Source: CAZPAH01 sp964584495 (GTDB lineage: Bacteria > Krumholzibacteriota > Krumholzibacteriia > Krumholzibacteriales > Krumholzibacteriaceae). Taken from it: DNA of 35,295 bases. Location: positions 1-35,295 of the forward strand of contig CAZPAH010000015.1 in NCBI GenBank assembly GCA_964584495.1. Reading direction: 5' to 3'. Below the pieces are notes generated by a model that saw only the letters and a program-made list of their open reading frames with translations, did not search any database and was not told the DNA's origin. This document shows, piece after piece, positions 1 through 9,096 of this stretch. Each line of letters opens with the position of its first letter. The first letter of the stretch is position 1. The position numbers and the translations under genes were made by a program.

Positions 1-144
<144 letters not shown>

Positions 145-252
145 AGATCGCGGGGGGCGTAATCTAGGCTACATGACCCCTTGAAGGGGATTTCGCCTTT
201 CGCGCCGGGAATAAATCAAAAGATCTCGGAACAGACTCAACAATCGGATCAG

Positions 253-262
253 AAGGAGGTGA
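253..262 (+). promoter_or_regulatory. Orphan near-perfect Shine-Dalgarno sequence
   Basis: AAGGAGGTGA is a ten-base match to the anti-Shine-Dalgarno end of 16S rRNA. No ATG, GTG or TTG lies at a normal distance downstream. The only overlapping start, GTG at 259, would give about 15 codons ending at TGA (304-306). It sits 60-70 bases upstream of the YCF48 gene, which has its own ribosome binding site. It may be a leader-peptide or standby site, or a relic of a lost gene. Confidence 0.35.
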
Positions 263-330
263 GGATTAAGACCCGGCTAAATTTCCCCTGTTACTCCAAG
301 CACTGATACAACAGCGAGGAGGTGGCATTG

Positions 331-2541
331 ATGAAATCAAGAACGATCGGCTGTTGTATTGCGCTCGTCCTTCTTTTGTCGGGGTCGGCTTTCGGACAGT
401 GGACCCAGCAGTACGGAATCGAGAAGGATGAGGATTACCAGGCTATCTCTTTTCCGACCGCTTTGATCGGCTATATTGTGGGATCGGACGGGTTGATCTA
501 CAAGACATCCGACGGCGGTGACACATGGGTAGCGCAGACCTCTCCAACGACGGACTCATTTTTCGACGTTTTCTTCAAGGATGCCAACACGGGCTGGGCG
601 GTGGGTGACAACGGAGTTATCGCCTACACGACCGACGGTTCCACATGGAACCTTCATGCCCAGAGCGGCGTCCTGACGACCGGCGACATCAACGCGGTCT
701 ATTTCGTCGGCACGAGCGGATGGATCGGCGGCGATGCCGGGTGGATCTACAGGACCACCGACAACGGCGTAAACTGGAGCCCCCCGACCACGATGCCGTA
801 CACCGATGACGTCAACGATTTCGCCTTCGTCGACGCCCTCAACGGGTATGGGGCGGTCGACAGCGACGGCATCATGTACACGACCGACGGCGGCGATAAC
901 TGGACCGCCGCATCCCTCAACTTCGGCCCCTGGCCGTACACGAGATGGGATATCGAGGCGATAATAGCGGTCAACGACACGGTTGCCATCGCCACCGGAT
1001 GGGGATCGATGGTAGGGCCGCAGCCGACGATCATCATGATCACGGATGACGCCGGGCTTACCTGGGGGATGCCGAACTATTCGTACGACTGGGTCAGCAA
1101 CGCGTACGGCTACGGCATCGGATTGTTCGCGAACGGGGATGCGGTGATTGTCGGAGGCGGATCGGGATCGGCCGCAGAGATACTTCACGGCGGCGGCGAT
1201 TACAGCTCGTGGCCCCATTCCCAGGCCTTCACCGGCAACTACCTCAACGCCTGCGCCGTGGTGCCAGGCACGGACAGGATAGTGGCGGTAGGCGACGACG
1301 GCTGGCTGGCGACATCGGACGACAGGGGCTATAACTGGACCTTCGCATACGACGGCGGTCCCGGCCTTTCGGGCGTTCTTAAATTCGCCGCCCGCGGCAG
1401 CAAGATCTACGGTGCGGGCGAGAGCGGTTTCTTCCTGTCCAGAGAGCAGGGGGCCGATTGGAAAATCGGAGTGGCTGCTCCCAACAACTGGGCGCCCGAT
1501 CTCCATGATATGGCGATCGTGCCGTCGGGCGACGGTTACGTGATCTACGTGTCGGGAAGCAACGGGTACCTCTGCAAGTCGACCGACGACGGGGAGACAT
1601 GGACCGAGCTGGGACACGTCGTGAGCAACTTCGACGCCTTCTACGGGATGCACTGGTTCGACGCGGACAACGGGATCCTGGTAGGCGAGTACGAGAAGGA
1701 TGACGTCATCGTCACGACCGACGACGGCGGCTCCACCTTCGACACGATCTGGCATAACGTGTTCAGCGAGCAGTTCAACTCGGTCTCGTTCGCTCCCGAC
1801 GATCCGAACGTCGGGATGATAGTGGGCGACAATATCAGCATGTACTACACGACCGACGGCGGCGTGAACTGGAATCCATCGACGGAGGATATCGTTTCCA
1901 CGTCGGCGGACTGGGAAGAGGTCCACATGCTGAGCGCGACGAAGGGCTTCTGCGTCGGTGACGCCGGAACGTTCGCCATGACGACCGACGGCGGCGCCAA
2001 CTGGACCCAGCAGACCTCCTTCGCGAGCGTGACGCTGATGGACGTCTACTTCAACAACCCGCTGTTCGGCTGGATATCGGGTGACGACCAGCTCGTCTAC
2101 TACACGGACGACGGCGGCTCCAACTGGTACGACATCAGCGCAACGCTGGTGCCGACGACGAAGGACGTGAACTCCGTTTACCTGCAGGGAGCCACGGGAG
2201 AGCTGTGGATCGGCGCCGATTACGGCGACGTCTTCTCGAGGAACGACGGGGTGACGGGAGAGGATCCGCCCATCAGCCTTCCGTTCGTGCTGAAGCAGAA
2301 CTATCCCAACCCATTCAACCCCTCGACGACGATCAAGTTCTCGCTCAGCAGGGACAGCTTCGTCGAGCTCAACGTGTACGACGTCTCGGGTAGACGGGTG
2401 GCCCAGGTGCTGAACAAGGAGATGGAAGCCGGCGATCACACGGTCGGATTCCAGGCGAAAGGCCTCTCTTCGGGTGTCTATTTCTACAAGTTGAAGACGC
2501 CGTTCGAAGAGCAGGTCCGAAAAATGATCCTGCTCCGCTGA
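331..2541 (+). CDS. Secreted YCF48/BNR-repeat beta-propeller protein with type IX-like C-terminal sorting domain
   Basis: I chose ATG 331 because GAGGAGG at 316-322 lies eight bases before it; the earlier in-frame GTG at 322 overlaps that site. The 736-residue product starts with a signal peptide (MKSRTIGC, a hydrophobic core, then SAFGQ). The body holds about a dozen repeats centred on TTDGGxNW, the YCF48/BNR type that folds as beta-propeller blades; the coding DNA itself repeats ACGACCGACGGCGG. The last 85 or so residues begin QNYPNPFNPSTTI and end in GVYFYKL...KMILLR, which is the classic Por/T9SS C-terminal sorting domain of FCB bacteria. The protein is probably exported and surface-attached or released. 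Its specific role is unknown; YCF48 homology to the photosystem II assembly factor reflects only the fold. Confidence 0.93.
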   Translation: MKSRTIGCCIALVLLLSGSAFGQWTQQYGIEKDEDYQAISFPTALIGYIVGSDGLIYKTSDGGDTWVAQTSPTTDSFFDVFFKDANTGWAVGDNGVIAYTTDGSTWNLHAQSGVLTTGDINAVYFVGTSGWIGGDAGWIYRTTDNGVNWSPPTTMPYTDDVNDFAFVDALNGYGAVDSDGIMYTTDGGDNWTAASLNFGPWPYTRWDIEAIIAVNDTVAIATGWGSMVGPQPTIIMITDDAGLTWGMPNYSYDWVSNAYGYGIGLFANGDAVIVGGGSGSAAEILHGGGDYSSWPHSQAFTGNYLNACAVVPGTDRIVAVGDDGWLATSDDRGYNWTFAYDGGPGLSGVLKFAARGSKIYGAGESGFFLSREQGADWKIGVAAPNNWAPDLHDMAIVPSGDGYVIYVSGSNGYLCKSTDDGETWTELGHVVSNFDAFYGMHWFDADNGILVGEYEKDDVIVTTDDGGSTFDTIWHNVFSEQFNSVSFAPDDPNVGMIVGDNISMYYTTDGGVNWNPSTEDIVSTSADWEEVHMLSATKGFCVGDAGTFAMTTDGGANWTQQTSFASVTLMDVYFNNPLFGWISGDDQLVYYTDDGGSNWYDISATLVPTTKDVNSVYLQGATGELWIGADYGDVFSRNDGVTGEDPPISLPFVLKQNYPNPFNPSTTIKFSLSRDSFVELNVYDVSGRRVAQVLNKEMEAGDHTVGFQAKGLSSGVYFYKLKTPFEEQVRKMILLR

Positions 2542-2636
2542 CGCTCTGCGGGATCCGTCCGGTTTCTCCCGCGGCGACTGCCGAGGGGCGGGCCGGCTTT
2601 CCTCCGCACAGAAGTGGAGGAAGGGTTGACGTTACT

Positions 2637-2659
2637 GGGGGGCGGCGAGGCCGCCCCCC
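2637..2659. other. Perfect 10-bp GC hairpin followed by an A run
   Basis: GGGGGGCGGC (2637-2646) and GCCGCCCCCC (2650-2659) form a perfect 10-bp stem with a three-base loop, followed by seven A residues. A weaker stem (TTCCTCC 2599-2605 with GGAGGAA 2616-2622) precedes it. Neither strand has the T tail of a standard intrinsic terminator just after the stem. It probably marks the end of the YCF48 transcript or slows polymerase before the tricorn gene, but this is inferred from structure alone. Confidence 0.5.
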
Positions 2660-2701
2660 AAAAAAACGGAAGGATGAAGAACTAAGGAGGAAGGCGGTAT
2701 C

Positions 2702-5700
2702 ATGAAAAAGGGTGTACTGCTTGCGCTGATCGCTATCGGCCTGGCAGCTTCCGGGGTGACACGGGGCGGTCTGGCCGCCGAAAACCCGGCGAGATTGATG
2801 AGACGTCCCGATATAAACGGGGGAAAGATCGTTTTCAGCTACGAGGGGGATCTATGGACGGTTCCGGAGGATGGCGGGACCGCAAGGCGGATTACGGTGC
2901 ATATGGGCGTGGAAGATTATCCTAAATTCTCCCCGGACGGAAAATGGATAGCCTTCTGCGGCGATTACAACGAGAGGCGGGACCAGATATTCGTCATACC
3001 GGCCGACGGGGGCGAGCCCCGACAACTCACATATCATAACAGTTCGGCGCAGCCGGTTGCTTGGACGGTTGACGGCCGTAACGTGGTTTTTTCATCGGCA
3101 CGGGAATCATACGTGCGGTTTTTCAAGCAGTTCTTCCAGGTGCCCGTCGATGGGGGACTCCCGGTCGAGATGGGGATCGGGAAGGGGAGCTTCGGATCGT
3201 TCTCGCCCGACGGCACGAAGATGGCCTACAACAGGCATCCCGGCAGATTCTGGTGGTGGAAAAGATACAAGGGTAGCCAGAACACCGATGTTTGGGTGCA
3301 CGATTTCAAAAGCGACGGCTTCAAAAAGCTGACCGATTACGAGGGAAACGATTCCTGGCCGATGTGGACGGGAAACAGCATATATTTCGTCTCCGACAGG
3401 GTTGGAGATATAGCGAACATCTTCGTCATCGATTCCGCGGGGGGGGGCGCGAGACAGGTAACATTCTTCGAGGAGCACGGTATAACCTGGCCCTCGATGA
3501 GCCACGACGGGAAAAAGATAGTATTCGAGAGGGAAGGCGGGCTCTACGTTCTCGACACCGGATCCGAGAAAGCGAAAGAGGTCGTTATATATATCCCGTG
3601 CGATACGCGCGAAAATATGACGAGCTATGTGGATCCTCTGGAGCATGTAAGAAGCTTCGACATATCCCCTTCGGGAAAGAGGATCGTATTCGAAGCGAGG
3701 GGAGAGATATTCTCCGCCCCTGCCGAGTACGGCGACGTGAGAAACCTGACAAACTCCTCCGGATCACGCGACGAGTCGCCCGCATGGTCTCCCGACGGCA
3801 AGTATATCGCCTATATCTCCGACAAGAGCGGAGACGACGAAATCTACCTGGTGGACCAGATGGGCAAGGAACCGGAGAAGAAACTCACATCGACGGGTCA
3901 TTTCAAGAGAGGAATCGTCTGGTCCCCGGAGAGCGACAGGATCCTCTATTCCACAGAGGCGAACGAGCTGTTCATGCTCGGCATAGACGGAAGCGAGCCC
4001 GTGCTTGTGAACAGGAACGAGCACAGGGATATCACCACATATCACTGGTCCCCCGACGGCAAATGGGTCGCCTACGATTTCGCCAGGCGCAACAGGGCCC
4101 GGGATATTTTCATCTACGACGTGAAGAAGAAGGAGCACCACCAGATCACCTTCAGTCTATCCGACGAGACGGAACCTTACTTCACTCCGGACGGCAAGTA
4201 TCTGCTTCTAATAAGCGACAGGTACCGTGGGTCCGTAGCCCTCTGCCGTGTGAGCCTTCTTCCCGAGGAGGAAGAGCCGTTCGTTCACAAGGACGACGAG
4301 GAGACGGGAAACGCCGGCAAGGACGACGATGCCGAGAATGACGACAACGGAAAAGAAAAGGACAAGAAGGACAAGAAGAAGGACAAGCCGGTCGTTAAGA
4401 TATCGTTCGACGGGATGGAGGACCGGATACGCCGCGTTCCAAAAACCGGCGGGCGGTATATGCATAACATACAGGCGACGGACAAGTACTACTACTACCT
4501 TATCCTCAGCACCAGGAGGATGATTTTCAGGCGGACATACGATCTCTATGCGTTCAACATAGAAAAGCTAAAGAGCGACAAGATCGCTACCAGCATCGTC
4601 ACTTATGGCATCTCCGCCGATGGGAAGAAGATAGGCATCTTCGACGGAAGCAATTTCTCGATAATCAAGACGGGCTCGAAGATGTCGGCCAAGAAGGCGG
4701 ATGACGACGAGGACAAGGGCGGCGAGCTCAATATCAAGAGGAAAACCTCGATGAAGCTGGACAGGGAGGCCGAGTGGAGGCAGATATTCAACGAGGGATG
4801 GCGGGTCGTCAAGTATCACTTCTACGATCCGAACACACACGGCGTCGACTGGGACGGGATCAAGGAGTACTACTCCTCACTGCTGCCGTACGTGAAGACA
4901 CGGAGGGAGCTTAACATCCTGATGACCGAGATGGTGGGCGAGCTCAACGCGTCACACCAGGGGGTGAGCGGCGGCGACGAGAAGTCGGCGCCGAGGGCGC
5001 CGATGGCCTTTCTCGGGGCGAAGATCTCTCTCGACGGGGAAAAGGGCTATCCGAGGTTCGACAGGATTTTCCAGAGCGACAACCTCTCGACGAGGGAGAG
5101 ATCCCCGCTCAGCGAAGATTTTGTCCAGGTCAAATCGGGAGATTACCTGCTCGCGATCGACGGGCGGCCCCTCGAGCCTGGCGAGAACTTCTATCAGTAT
5201 CTCATCAACAAAAGCAGGAACAAGATCACGATAACGACGAACGGCAAGCCGAGCATGAAAAATGCGGTAGAGACCAAATTCATGCCGATCAGCCAGGAGA
5301 TCACGCTCCTCTACAAGGATTGGGTCAATAAGGGGATCAATTACGTCGACACCGCCAGCAGCGGTAGGATTGGCTACATGCACCTGCAGGATATGTCGGG
5401 GGCGGGGTGGACCGAGTTCAGGGAGAGGTTCGACCAGTACAGGTACAAGGACGCGATAATCATAGACGTGAGGTACAACGGCGGCGGATATATAGACACA
5501 CGCGTGATCGATTACCTCGAACGCAGGCCCTACCAGCTTCAGAGGTCCAGGGGAGAATCGACCGTGGGAAGACCCGAGGACACGTTCGAGGGAGAGGTGG
5601 TCGTTCTGATAAACGAGTACTCCTATTCCGACGCCGAGGTATTCCCCAGCGCTGTCAAGGAGCGCGGGCTCGGAACCCTTATCGGCGTTCCCACCCTGGG

Positions 5701-5959
5701 ATTCGTTATAGCCGTCACTCCCCATTACCTGATAGACGGTGGAACGATCCGGAAGACATTCATCGGGATATGGGAGAAGGAGTCCGGCAAGCAGCTGGAG
5801 AGCCGGGGCGCGATCCCCGACATATACGTGGAATCCCCACCGGAGATGGAGAAGGCCGGTAGGGACGTTCAGCTGGAGAAAGCTGTCGAGTTCCTCATGA
5901 AGAAGATCGGAGATAAGCCGAGAGATTTCGATTACGATCTTCCTATAAAGGAAAGGTAG
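2702..5959 (+). CDS. Tricorn protease homologue, exported
   Basis: The 1085-residue product has a signal peptide (MKKGVLLALIAIGLAASG), unlike the cytosolic archaeal tricorn. Residues of about 40-520 carry TolB/WD-type propeller repeats (FSPDGKWIAF, WSPDGKYIAY and similar), followed by a Lys/Asp/Glu-rich linker near 525-565. The C-terminal half contains the tricorn core, a PDZ-like segment and an S41-type peptidase. The catalytic tetrad can be read as S751-H752 (NASHQG), S976 (YSDAE) and E1033 (LESRGAIPD), matching S745, H746, S965 and E1023 of Thermoplasma tricorn. A good ribosome binding site (AAGGAGGAAGG) precedes ATG 2702. It probably trims oligopeptides in the periplasm. The downstream 6014-6075 hairpin likely ends its transcript. 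Confidence 0.95.
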   Translation: MKKGVLLALIAIGLAASGVTRGGLAAENPARLMRRPDINGGKIVFSYEGDLWTVPEDGGTARRITVHMGVEDYPKFSPDGKWIAFCGDYNERRDQIFVIPADGGEPRQLTYHNSSAQPVAWTVDGRNVVFSSARESYVRFFKQFFQVPVDGGLPVEMGIGKGSFGSFSPDGTKMAYNRHPGRFWWWKRYKGSQNTDVWVHDFKSDGFKKLTDYEGNDSWPMWTGNSIYFVSDRVGDIANIFVIDSAGGGARQVTFFEEHGITWPSMSHDGKKIVFEREGGLYVLDTGSEKAKEVVIYIPCDTRENMTSYVDPLEHVRSFDISPSGKRIVFEARGEIFSAPAEYGDVRNLTNSSGSRDESPAWSPDGKYIAYISDKSGDDEIYLVDQMGKEPEKKLTSTGHFKRGIVWSPESDRILYSTEANELFMLGIDGSEPVLVNRNEHRDITTYHWSPDGKWVAYDFARRNRARDIFIYDVKKKEHHQITFSLSDETEPYFTPDGKYLLLISDRYRGSVALCRVSLLPEEEEPFVHKDDEETGNAGKDDDAENDDNGKEKDKKDKKKDKPVVKISFDGMEDRIRRVPKTGGRYMHNIQATDKYYYYLILSTRRMIFRRTYDLYAFNIEKLKSDKIATSIVTYGISADGKKIGIFDGSNFSIIKTGSKMSAKKADDDEDKGGELNIKRKTSMKLDREAEWRQIFNEGWRVVKYHFYDPNTHGVDWDGIKEYYSSLLPYVKTRRELNILMTEMVGELNASHQGVSGGDEKSAPRAPMAFLGAKISLDGEKGYPRFDRIFQSDNLSTRERSPLSEDFVQVKSGDYLLAIDGRPLEPGENFYQYLINKSRNKITITTNGKPSMKNAVETKFMPISQEITLLYKDWVNKGINYVDTASSGRIGYMHLQDMSGAGWTEFRERFDQYRYKDAIIIDVRYNGGGYIDTRVIDYLERRPYQLQRSRGESTVGRPEDTFEGEVVVLINEYSYSDAEVFPSAVKERGLGTLIGVPTLGFVIAVTPHYLIDGGTIRKTFIGIWEKESGKQLESRGAIPDIYVESPPEMEKAGRDVQLEKAVEFLMKKIGDKPRDFDYDLPIKER

Positions 5960-6013
5960 GCTGCAGGGCCGAAGCAGATTCGGGTTCGACGGTCTAGCCG
6001 GGATGGTGGAAAT

Positions 6014-6075
6014 AGTGCCGGGTTCCTCTTGCGAAGGGTTTGAAACCACGCGAGCGAGGTAGCCCGGCACTTTTT
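6014..6075 (+). terminator. Long hairpin with T tail after tricorn gene
   Basis: AGTGCCGGG (6014-6022) pairs perfectly with CCCGGCACT (6063-6071) and is followed by TTTTT. Inside, CCTC (6025-6028) pairs with GAGG (6056-6059) and GCG (6031-6033) with CGC (6049-6051). The 58-base stem-loop is longer than most intrinsic terminators, so a processed small RNA or structured 3' end is also possible. Confidence 0.65.
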
Positions 6076-6101
6076 ATAGCATTGGGATGTCAGTATTCGC
6101 A

Positions 6102-6617
6102 TCAGCCGCGGAGCTGCTGGGCGCGCGGCTGGCGTGACAAGCTGGTCCGCCCAGGACCAGACCGAGTAGCAGGGGACAACAGAATACCCTCGTATCTGAT
6201 TTCCTGGGCTGTAATTGACTGGAACTTCGCTGTCTCAACATTCGCAGAACCTGACGGAAACATCTCAAGATATGCAACGAGGAGGTTGTAGCTTTCACTG
6301 CGCTCTGCGAGCGAGAGAAGAACTTCCTCAGATAGCGTTCCCATGAGACTGGGAGGAATATCCTTCCCCGCTCTGATGCACGCGGCGTAGTGCATTACAA
6401 GCAGCTGTTTCTGAAGAGTCGACGCGTCGCTGAGGAAAGGTGCAAGATCGGCGAACTGGATCCTAAAAGATTTTGTCTCAGCGGAGTCTGCTATGGCCAG
6501 TTGAAGCACTTAGTTCTCATCAGAAGCTAGTTGTTTCCAGGCGCTGTTCGTCGATGCGCATCCTCCTCCAGATACGAAAAGGATTAAAATGAGCCACCAC
6601 TAATATCGTGTGTTCAT
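6102..6617 (-). pseudogene. Decayed lipoprotein gene with two in-frame stops
   Basis: On the minus strand an ATG at 6617-6615, ten bases after the transketolase stop, opens a frame reading MNTRY, TAG (6602-6600), WWLILILFVSGGGCAST, then 12 more residues to TAA (6512-6510). The frame is then open for 135 codons from GTG 6509. Basic residues, a hydrophobic core and a Cys after GGG look like a lipoprotein signal peptide, so the upstream part is probably genuine coding sequence. The body (for example LLSLAERSESYNLLVAYLEMF) is helical and unrecognised. The last 30 residues are Arg/Ser/Pro-rich and may be out of frame. Base composition is less GC-rich than its neighbours. I read it as a nonsense-inactivated gene, possibly acquired; only the part from 6509 is an intact ORF. 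Confidence 0.6.
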
Positions 6618-6627
6618 ACTTTCTTTT

Positions 6628-8997
6628 TCAGAGACCTTTCTTCTCCATCCAGCCCGCGTACTTCTCGATAGCCTTCCACTGCCCTTCTCCGTGCAGATCG
6701 GCTTCCTCGAGAACCTTGTGGGCCTGGCCGCTGCCGAGGTAATGGCCGTGACCGAATGCATGGATGATCCGGCTTCTTCCCTCCGTGGAGGTTACCCACT
6801 TGTACATCGTCGGAAGGGTCAGCCCCGTTATCCCCATCGCTTCGAGGGCGAGTTCCTCGGGGAATATCGTGTTCTGCTCTTTGGCCGGCAGCATGGAGAA
6901 AAGCTCGGCGCTCGACACGTAGAATATGTTCATGTTTAAGCCCGCCTTGTCGATCCTGGGCAGGACCTCCTCGACGAAGGTGTTCGTTACGCCGCTTCCC
7001 TGAAGGACCAGCGTTCCGTGGTAAGGTTTCTTCGACCTGTCGGCGGTCCGCATCGCGTATACTCCTTTTACCGCGGCGCCCGCTGGGGGCAGGTTCAGTG
7101 CCTTGCGGTCGAATATCTTCTCGCTGGGGCGGGTCACGAATGGCGCTATCACGGCGGGCCGCTTCTTCAGCGCGGCGATCAACATCGGGTAGACCTCCTG
7201 GGGGTCCCACGGAGTCAGCGTTATCATGACGCCGGCCGGGAAGTTCTCCTCGAGAAGCTGAAGCGCCTGGGGATCGGCGTGGGTGGGGCCGTCCTCCCCG
7301 GTTTTGAGCCCCGCGTGGGCGCACACTAGAATCCAGGGATTGTAGGGCTCGCCGTTGTAATGATGCTTGGCCTGCTGGCCGATACCGTGGAGGCGGGCGG
7401 TTATATGCTGGAGGGCTGCAATGAATGCGCCGTAAGATGACCCTGCCCCTATATTGGTCCCGTAGGTCGAGATTCCGGCCATGATCCCCCCGATGGCGTC
7501 CTCGCAGATCCCCCCGAGAAGGAGGAGCCTCGAGCCGGGGTTCGATACGGCGTTGAAATACCCTTCGGCGAAGCCTTTCCCCGATATCGAGATGCTTGTG
7601 GACCCTATAAGATCGGCCGATGCGGCCAGGATGCCGCCGTTCGTCTTCTTATTGATGAAATTGAGCGCCTCTCCGAGCGCCGCCCGCAGAGTATGGCTGC
7701 CGCCCGGCTCGTACTGGCATTCGGGAGGGATCTCGTCGGTCTTTATCGAATCGCCGTAAGCAACGGAAAGATCCGGGACGCCGGCGCGTTTTTTTCTTGC
7801 CGCCTTTATAAGGCGTTCGTCGGATTCGACCAGGCGGGCGGTGAAGAAATCGGCGATCTTCCCCTCGTCCTCGAGGACCTTTCTGATCCCGATAAGCGTA
7901 TCATAGAAATTCTTCTCTATATTTACGGGGGTTTTATCCCCCTCGAACCTCGGAAGGGTCGTGCCAAAACGCTCTTCGAACGGCTTCAACGTGGCGTAGT
8001 AGGCGTCGGAGCAGAAATCGTGGCCGGCTCCATGGGATTTTCTTCCCTCGATACCGTACTGCCACCCCTTGATCGTTCTATAGACGATCGCGGTAGGCTG
8101 CTCGTTCCTGTTCTTCATCGCGAATTCCTGGGCGGCCAGCACCTGGTCGATGCTTTTGCCGTCCTCGACATTTATCACGTTCCAGTCGTGGAGATAGCAG
8201 AATTCGGGGGGCGACCACTGCACGTAATCTCCCGGTTTGTCACCGTCGCGGCATACCCTGTCCGAATCGATCGAAGACTGGTTCCAGTCGACATGGAGCA
8301 TTACGTTCCACATCTGGCAGGATGCGGCCGCGGCCATCGCCTCGCAGACGCGCCCGGGTGTCATCCCCCCTTCCCCCTCGAGGACATGAACGAAGGGCGA
8401 CTGCTTTGCGAACGTGTCCATCGCCCCGAAGGCGAGGCCGAAGCTCGTCGTAACTCCCACTCCGGATGCTCCGGTGGCGAGTTTCACGAAGGGGGTCTGC
8501 GGGGTCGGGTGTCCGTCGAGGGACTTCGACTTGAACTTTGCGAAGAGGGGGGTCTCCTGGGTCGGATTTCTTCTGAATCCCAGCAGGTCTTCGAATCTGA
8601 GCTGGCGGTTCTCTTCGGGAAGCAGGGCCTGGTTCGATATCCTGGCGCACTCGTTTCTCAGCGCCCACATCGCATAGAGCCCCATGGCCTTATGCCCCGC
8701 CGCATATGAAAGAATGTCGGCTTCGAGGCATTCCGGATCTCCGATACGGTAATCCATCGTCGAAAAAAGCAATCCTTCCACTATCCGTCCGGAAGATATC
8801 GATCCGCCGGGGTGACCCGATTTAGGAACGAAATTGTACAGGATTCCGCACAGGGTCCTGTAAATCAGATCGTAATCGTCGAACATCCTGCGGATTTCCT
8901 CGGTCACCGAATCGCTTTTCGAACCGGATCCGATCTCGGCGTAATAGCCTCTTCTCGGACCGAATCCCAGCTTCTTTAGAACTGTTTTTTCGGGCAA
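6628..8997 (-). CDS. Transketolase-family thiamine diphosphate enzyme
   Basis: The 789-residue protein starts at TTG 8997 with AGAGGAGG seven bases upstream. It has the full transketolase layout: SGHPGG near residue 60, a TPP/Mg site (GEGGMTPGR...DWNQSSID), the central pyrimidine-binding region SADLIGSTS...ICEDAIGGIMAGI with the catalytic Glu of the REHAM motif (here CEDAI), and KTGEDGPTHADPQ. Transketolases move two-carbon units between sugar phosphates in the pentose phosphate or Calvin cycles. It is longer than the usual 630-670 residues and has GEG where GDG is typical, so it belongs to a divergent subgroup and could act on other substrates. No other pentose phosphate genes are adjacent. 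A promoter lies at 9091-9118. Confidence 0.9.
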   Translation of the reverse strand: MPEKTVLKKLGFGPRRGYYAEIGSGSKSDSVTEEIRRMFDDYDLIYRTLCGILYNFVPKSGHPGGSISSGRIVEGLLFSTMDYRIGDPECLEADILSYAAGHKAMGLYAMWALRNECARISNQALLPEENRQLRFEDLLGFRRNPTQETPLFAKFKSKSLDGHPTPQTPFVKLATGASGVGVTTSFGLAFGAMDTFAKQSPFVHVLEGEGGMTPGRVCEAMAAAASCQMWNVMLHVDWNQSSIDSDRVCRDGDKPGDYVQWSPPEFCYLHDWNVINVEDGKSIDQVLAAQEFAMKNRNEQPTAIVYRTIKGWQYGIEGRKSHGAGHDFCSDAYYATLKPFEERFGTTLPRFEGDKTPVNIEKNFYDTLIGIRKVLEDEGKIADFFTARLVESDERLIKAARKKRAGVPDLSVAYGDSIKTDEIPPECQYEPGGSHTLRAALGEALNFINKKTNGGILAASADLIGSTSISISGKGFAEGYFNAVSNPGSRLLLLGGICEDAIGGIMAGISTYGTNIGAGSSYGAFIAALQHITARLHGIGQQAKHHYNGEPYNPWILVCAHAGLKTGEDGPTHADPQALQLLEENFPAGVMITLTPWDPQEVYPMLIAALKKRPAVIAPFVTRPSEKIFDRKALNLPPAGAAVKGVYAMRTADRSKKPYHGTLVLQGSGVTNTFVEEVLPRIDKAGLNMNIFYVSSAELFSMLPAKEQNTIFPEELALEAMGITGLTLPTMYKWVTSTEGRSRIIHAFGHGHYLGSGQAHKVLEEADLHGEGQWKAIEKYAGWMEKKGL

Positions 8998-9067
8998 GAT
9001 CCAGCCTCCTCTTTAATTTCCCCGGGCCCTTTCGAGACCGGTTTTCGACCCGCCCGGCGGCGGGAGC

Positions 9068-9096
9068 TTGACAATAGTCAGGAAATCAAATATATA
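9068..9096 (+). promoter_or_regulatory. Sigma70-type promoter for the NAT/DUF4416 operon
   Basis: TTGACA (9068-9073), a 17-base spacer, then TATATA (9091-9096). The spacing is ideal and the leader to the NAT start at 9249 would be about 145 bases. The -10 box is shared with the divergent transketolase promoter. Confidence 0.6.

Noticed and set aside
556..2439. 627-codon open frame on the minus strand opposite the YCF48 gene
   Set aside because: Its residues are the reverse-complement shadow of repeated GC-rich codons; it has no recognisable domain, and the plus-strand gene has a signal peptide, repeats and a sorting tail.
5960..6075. tmRNA or SRP RNA at the tricorn 3' end
   Set aside because: A GGTTCGAC string and a long stem are present, but there is no alanyl acceptor stem with tag ORF and no SRP GGTCAGG/GGAAGCAGC loop.
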